A stretch of DNA of 64,000 bases from Pollenia angustigena (taxonomy: Eukaryota; Arthropoda; Insecta; Diptera; Polleniidae): contig OV884059.1 in NCBI GenBank assembly GCA_930367215.1, positions 224,563,803 to 224,627,802 on the forward strand, given 5' to 3'. The notes beneath the pieces were generated by a model. The model had not been told where the DNA came from and did no database searches. It was given only the letters and a program-made list of their open reading frames with translations. Position numbers and translations under genes: made by a program. This document shows, piece after piece, positions 62,639-64,000 of this stretch. Position 1 is the first letter of the stretch. Every line of letters starts with the position of its first letter.

Positions 62639-63010
62639 CAATAATTAGTATTGTGGTTATTTTGTTGAACTATTTATGGTTTTTAATCCAAATTTTTAAT
62701 ATTTTTAATTAGGCTTAAGTTCATGAAATTTAATTTTTATTAAATTATTTTTATGAAGAAAGGAATTTTACAACATGAAAATCAATTTAAATTGTTATTG
62801 ATAATCTTTCATTCTTGACGTGGCTCGGGCTCGAACCCTGGCCGGCAGGTTACCATGACATGTTTCGATCGCAACCACTCGATCTCCTCAGATGGATTTG
62901 CCGTCTTACACTCGCAGCCATCGACGACTGCTGACGTCACTAGTCAAACATCAATCCTTAAACCAAATTGTATTTTGACATTTGGTAGATCGAAATTTGC
63001 TTACCTGAAT
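62639..63010 (+). repeat. 372-bp direct repeat with tRNA-like core, copy 2
   Basis: As copy 1, with no indel relative to it. The 189 bp between the copies (62450-62638) is unique here. Confidence 0.75.
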
Positions 63011-63847
63011 ACAAATACAAATATACGAAAGAAATGTTCTTGTCGACATCGTGGGCCTGGACCTAAAACTTTTGTAATTAGGTTGACTGTAAAATAAAAT
63101 TATAAAACTATGGATTTTGTTATTAATTGCGGTACAAATCATCTTCCGAAATAACAGTTATTGGTGTATCTGATAAATGCGACGTGATGGGAGAAAACTG
63201 TGTTCATATTCGGCCAAAGCATTCAAAAAAACATACGAATCTGTTGGAATGGGCAAATAAATTTCTAAAAAGTTTTTAAATGTCTACCTGTGCAATACAA
63301 TGTCTTTAATAAATCAAAGAAAATGTATTCAGAAGGAAAAGTACAAGAAATATATAATTAAATGTATATATAAAACACATTACATAAATATCTTCTATTT
63401 GCTGCAACAATGTCATAATCCAAAAACATGTTTGGCAGAAAACAAGTTTAACGTTTTTGAATTACCAAAACATTAAAGTAAATATTTTATAAAAATTACT
63501 TATCGAGAGAAATATTTACAAAATATTTATTTTAGTTTCTACAACAAATTAGCCATTTGAGAGTAAGTATGTATGTCTGTTGTAATACGATCAATTGTTT
63601 TTTAGTCTATAAAATAACTAAACAATGTTTTTTGTTATGTTTTTATACCCTTTACAATTATAATAAATAGAAAAAAAGGTAAAAAATTCATAATGTGGTG
63701 TACTTATTTTAAATTTAAAATAAGTGCCCTTTTTTAAAAAAATCCTCTTTTTTGTGCCACTTTTTTTGGAGATATCCCCTTTTTTCGTACTTTTTTAAAA
63801 TATCCGACGGTAACACTGCATGTGTAGAATATTTGTCTCTTTATTAA

Positions 63848-63989
63848 GTGCCGATTCACACACGTCAAGTTTAACTCGTCAAGTCTTGAGCTTTTAGGAG
63901 AGAAGGGAAAAGAGGATGCCATATCTTTTCCCCTCTCTCCTAAAAACTCAAGACTTGACAAGTTAAACTTGACGTGTGTGAACCAGCAC
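63848..63989. mobile_element. Near-perfect hairpin MITE, TAA target
   Basis: GTGCCGATTCACACACG ... CGTGTGTGAACCAGCAC, flanked by TAA (63845-63847 and 63990-63992). The arms pair over about 65 bp on each side with only a few mismatches (CAAGTTTAACTCGTCAAGTC, TTTTAGGAGAGAAGGGAAAA) and leave a ~10-nt loop. A transcript would fold like a long miRNA precursor. Confidence 0.85.
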
Positions 63990-64000
63990 TAACTATTAAA

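Larger units (their letters stand above)
61640..63260. repeat. Large inverted repeat arms 61640-62045 and 63020-63260
   Basis: Shared inverted landmarks: CCCATCATGTCACATTTATCAGATACACC, GCAATTTCGGAAGATG, TAATAACAAATCCA and GGCCCACGGTGTCGACAAGAACA (substitutions throughout). The right arm is shorter. The loop contains the direct duplication 62078-62449 / 62639-63010. Probably rearrangement inside the hAT-like element. Confidence 0.65.
60308..63818. mobile_element. hAT-like element, flanks CATGTGTA, ~3.5 kb, with transposase remnant
   Basis: CATGTGTA lies at 60300-60307 and 63819-63826. The right end is ACGGTAACACTG and the left begins CCGTTGGTGCCAC, so the left terminus appears to have lost its first eight bases (CAGTGTTA by comparison with the right end). 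Both sides have AAAAAGTAC/GTGCCACTTTTT subterminal motifs. Inside: a Harbinger MITE, a hAT transposase piece, large inverted arms and a direct duplication. Confidence 0.6.

Overview
This is an AT-rich, repeat-dominated window of a eukaryotic nuclear genome, almost certainly an insect and most likely a brachyceran fly. That reading rests on jockey-like and RNase H-bearing non-LTR retrotransposon fragments, P-superfamily, hAT, Harbinger, pogo/Tigger and mariner remnants, a 68-bp spliceosomal intron, and a host-type TATA plus TCAGT-initiator promoter. There are no bacterial operons, rRNA genes or CRISPR arrays. I found only one plausible ordinary host gene, a 200-residue secreted protein at 46919-47521.

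The centrepiece is a roughly 15-kb Maverick/Polinton (virus-like transposon) at 27754-42748, with inverted terminal arms of about 0.77 and 1.05 kb. From left to right it carries a type-B DNA polymerase (+, one intron, then three disabling lesions); a leftward block holding the major capsid protein (one in-frame stop), a 47-residue small ORF, the minor capsid protein, a chromodomain integrase, a fibre-like protein with a polyglutamine tail, a DUF8207-like protein and the packaging ATPase; a rightward pair of a PLA2/adenovirus-pX-like protein and an adenain-type protease; and three leftward small genes of unknown function. Together these would make, package and process a virion and integrate its DNA. 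The protease frame lacks an early ATG and is joined to the PLA2 frame by an A_AAA_AAC heptamer in the correct -1 register, a candidate ribosomal frameshift site. The element sits in a ~140-bp minisatellite array.

Left of the Maverick, 655-7440 is a P-superfamily composite with inverted transposase fragments and nested MITEs; 7469-20690 is a mosaic of MITEs plus a hAT transposase pseudogene (10688-12373); 20698-26862 holds TATACCC-type repeats and a long-TIR element with a captured 2.9-kb segment. That segment (Harbinger piece, Harbinger MITE, jockey RT piece) recurs almost unchanged at 43487-46392, right of the Maverick.

The right third (46.4-64 kb) has the secreted-protein gene, a 277-bp-arm palindrome with a short cysteine-containing ORF on each arm, foldback elements, a retrotransposon RNase H domain cut up by MITEs, and hAT elements. 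Many elements have exact 8-bp target duplications that I checked by eye, so insertion order can be read. Coordinates of repeat edges lacking a stated target duplication are approximate.
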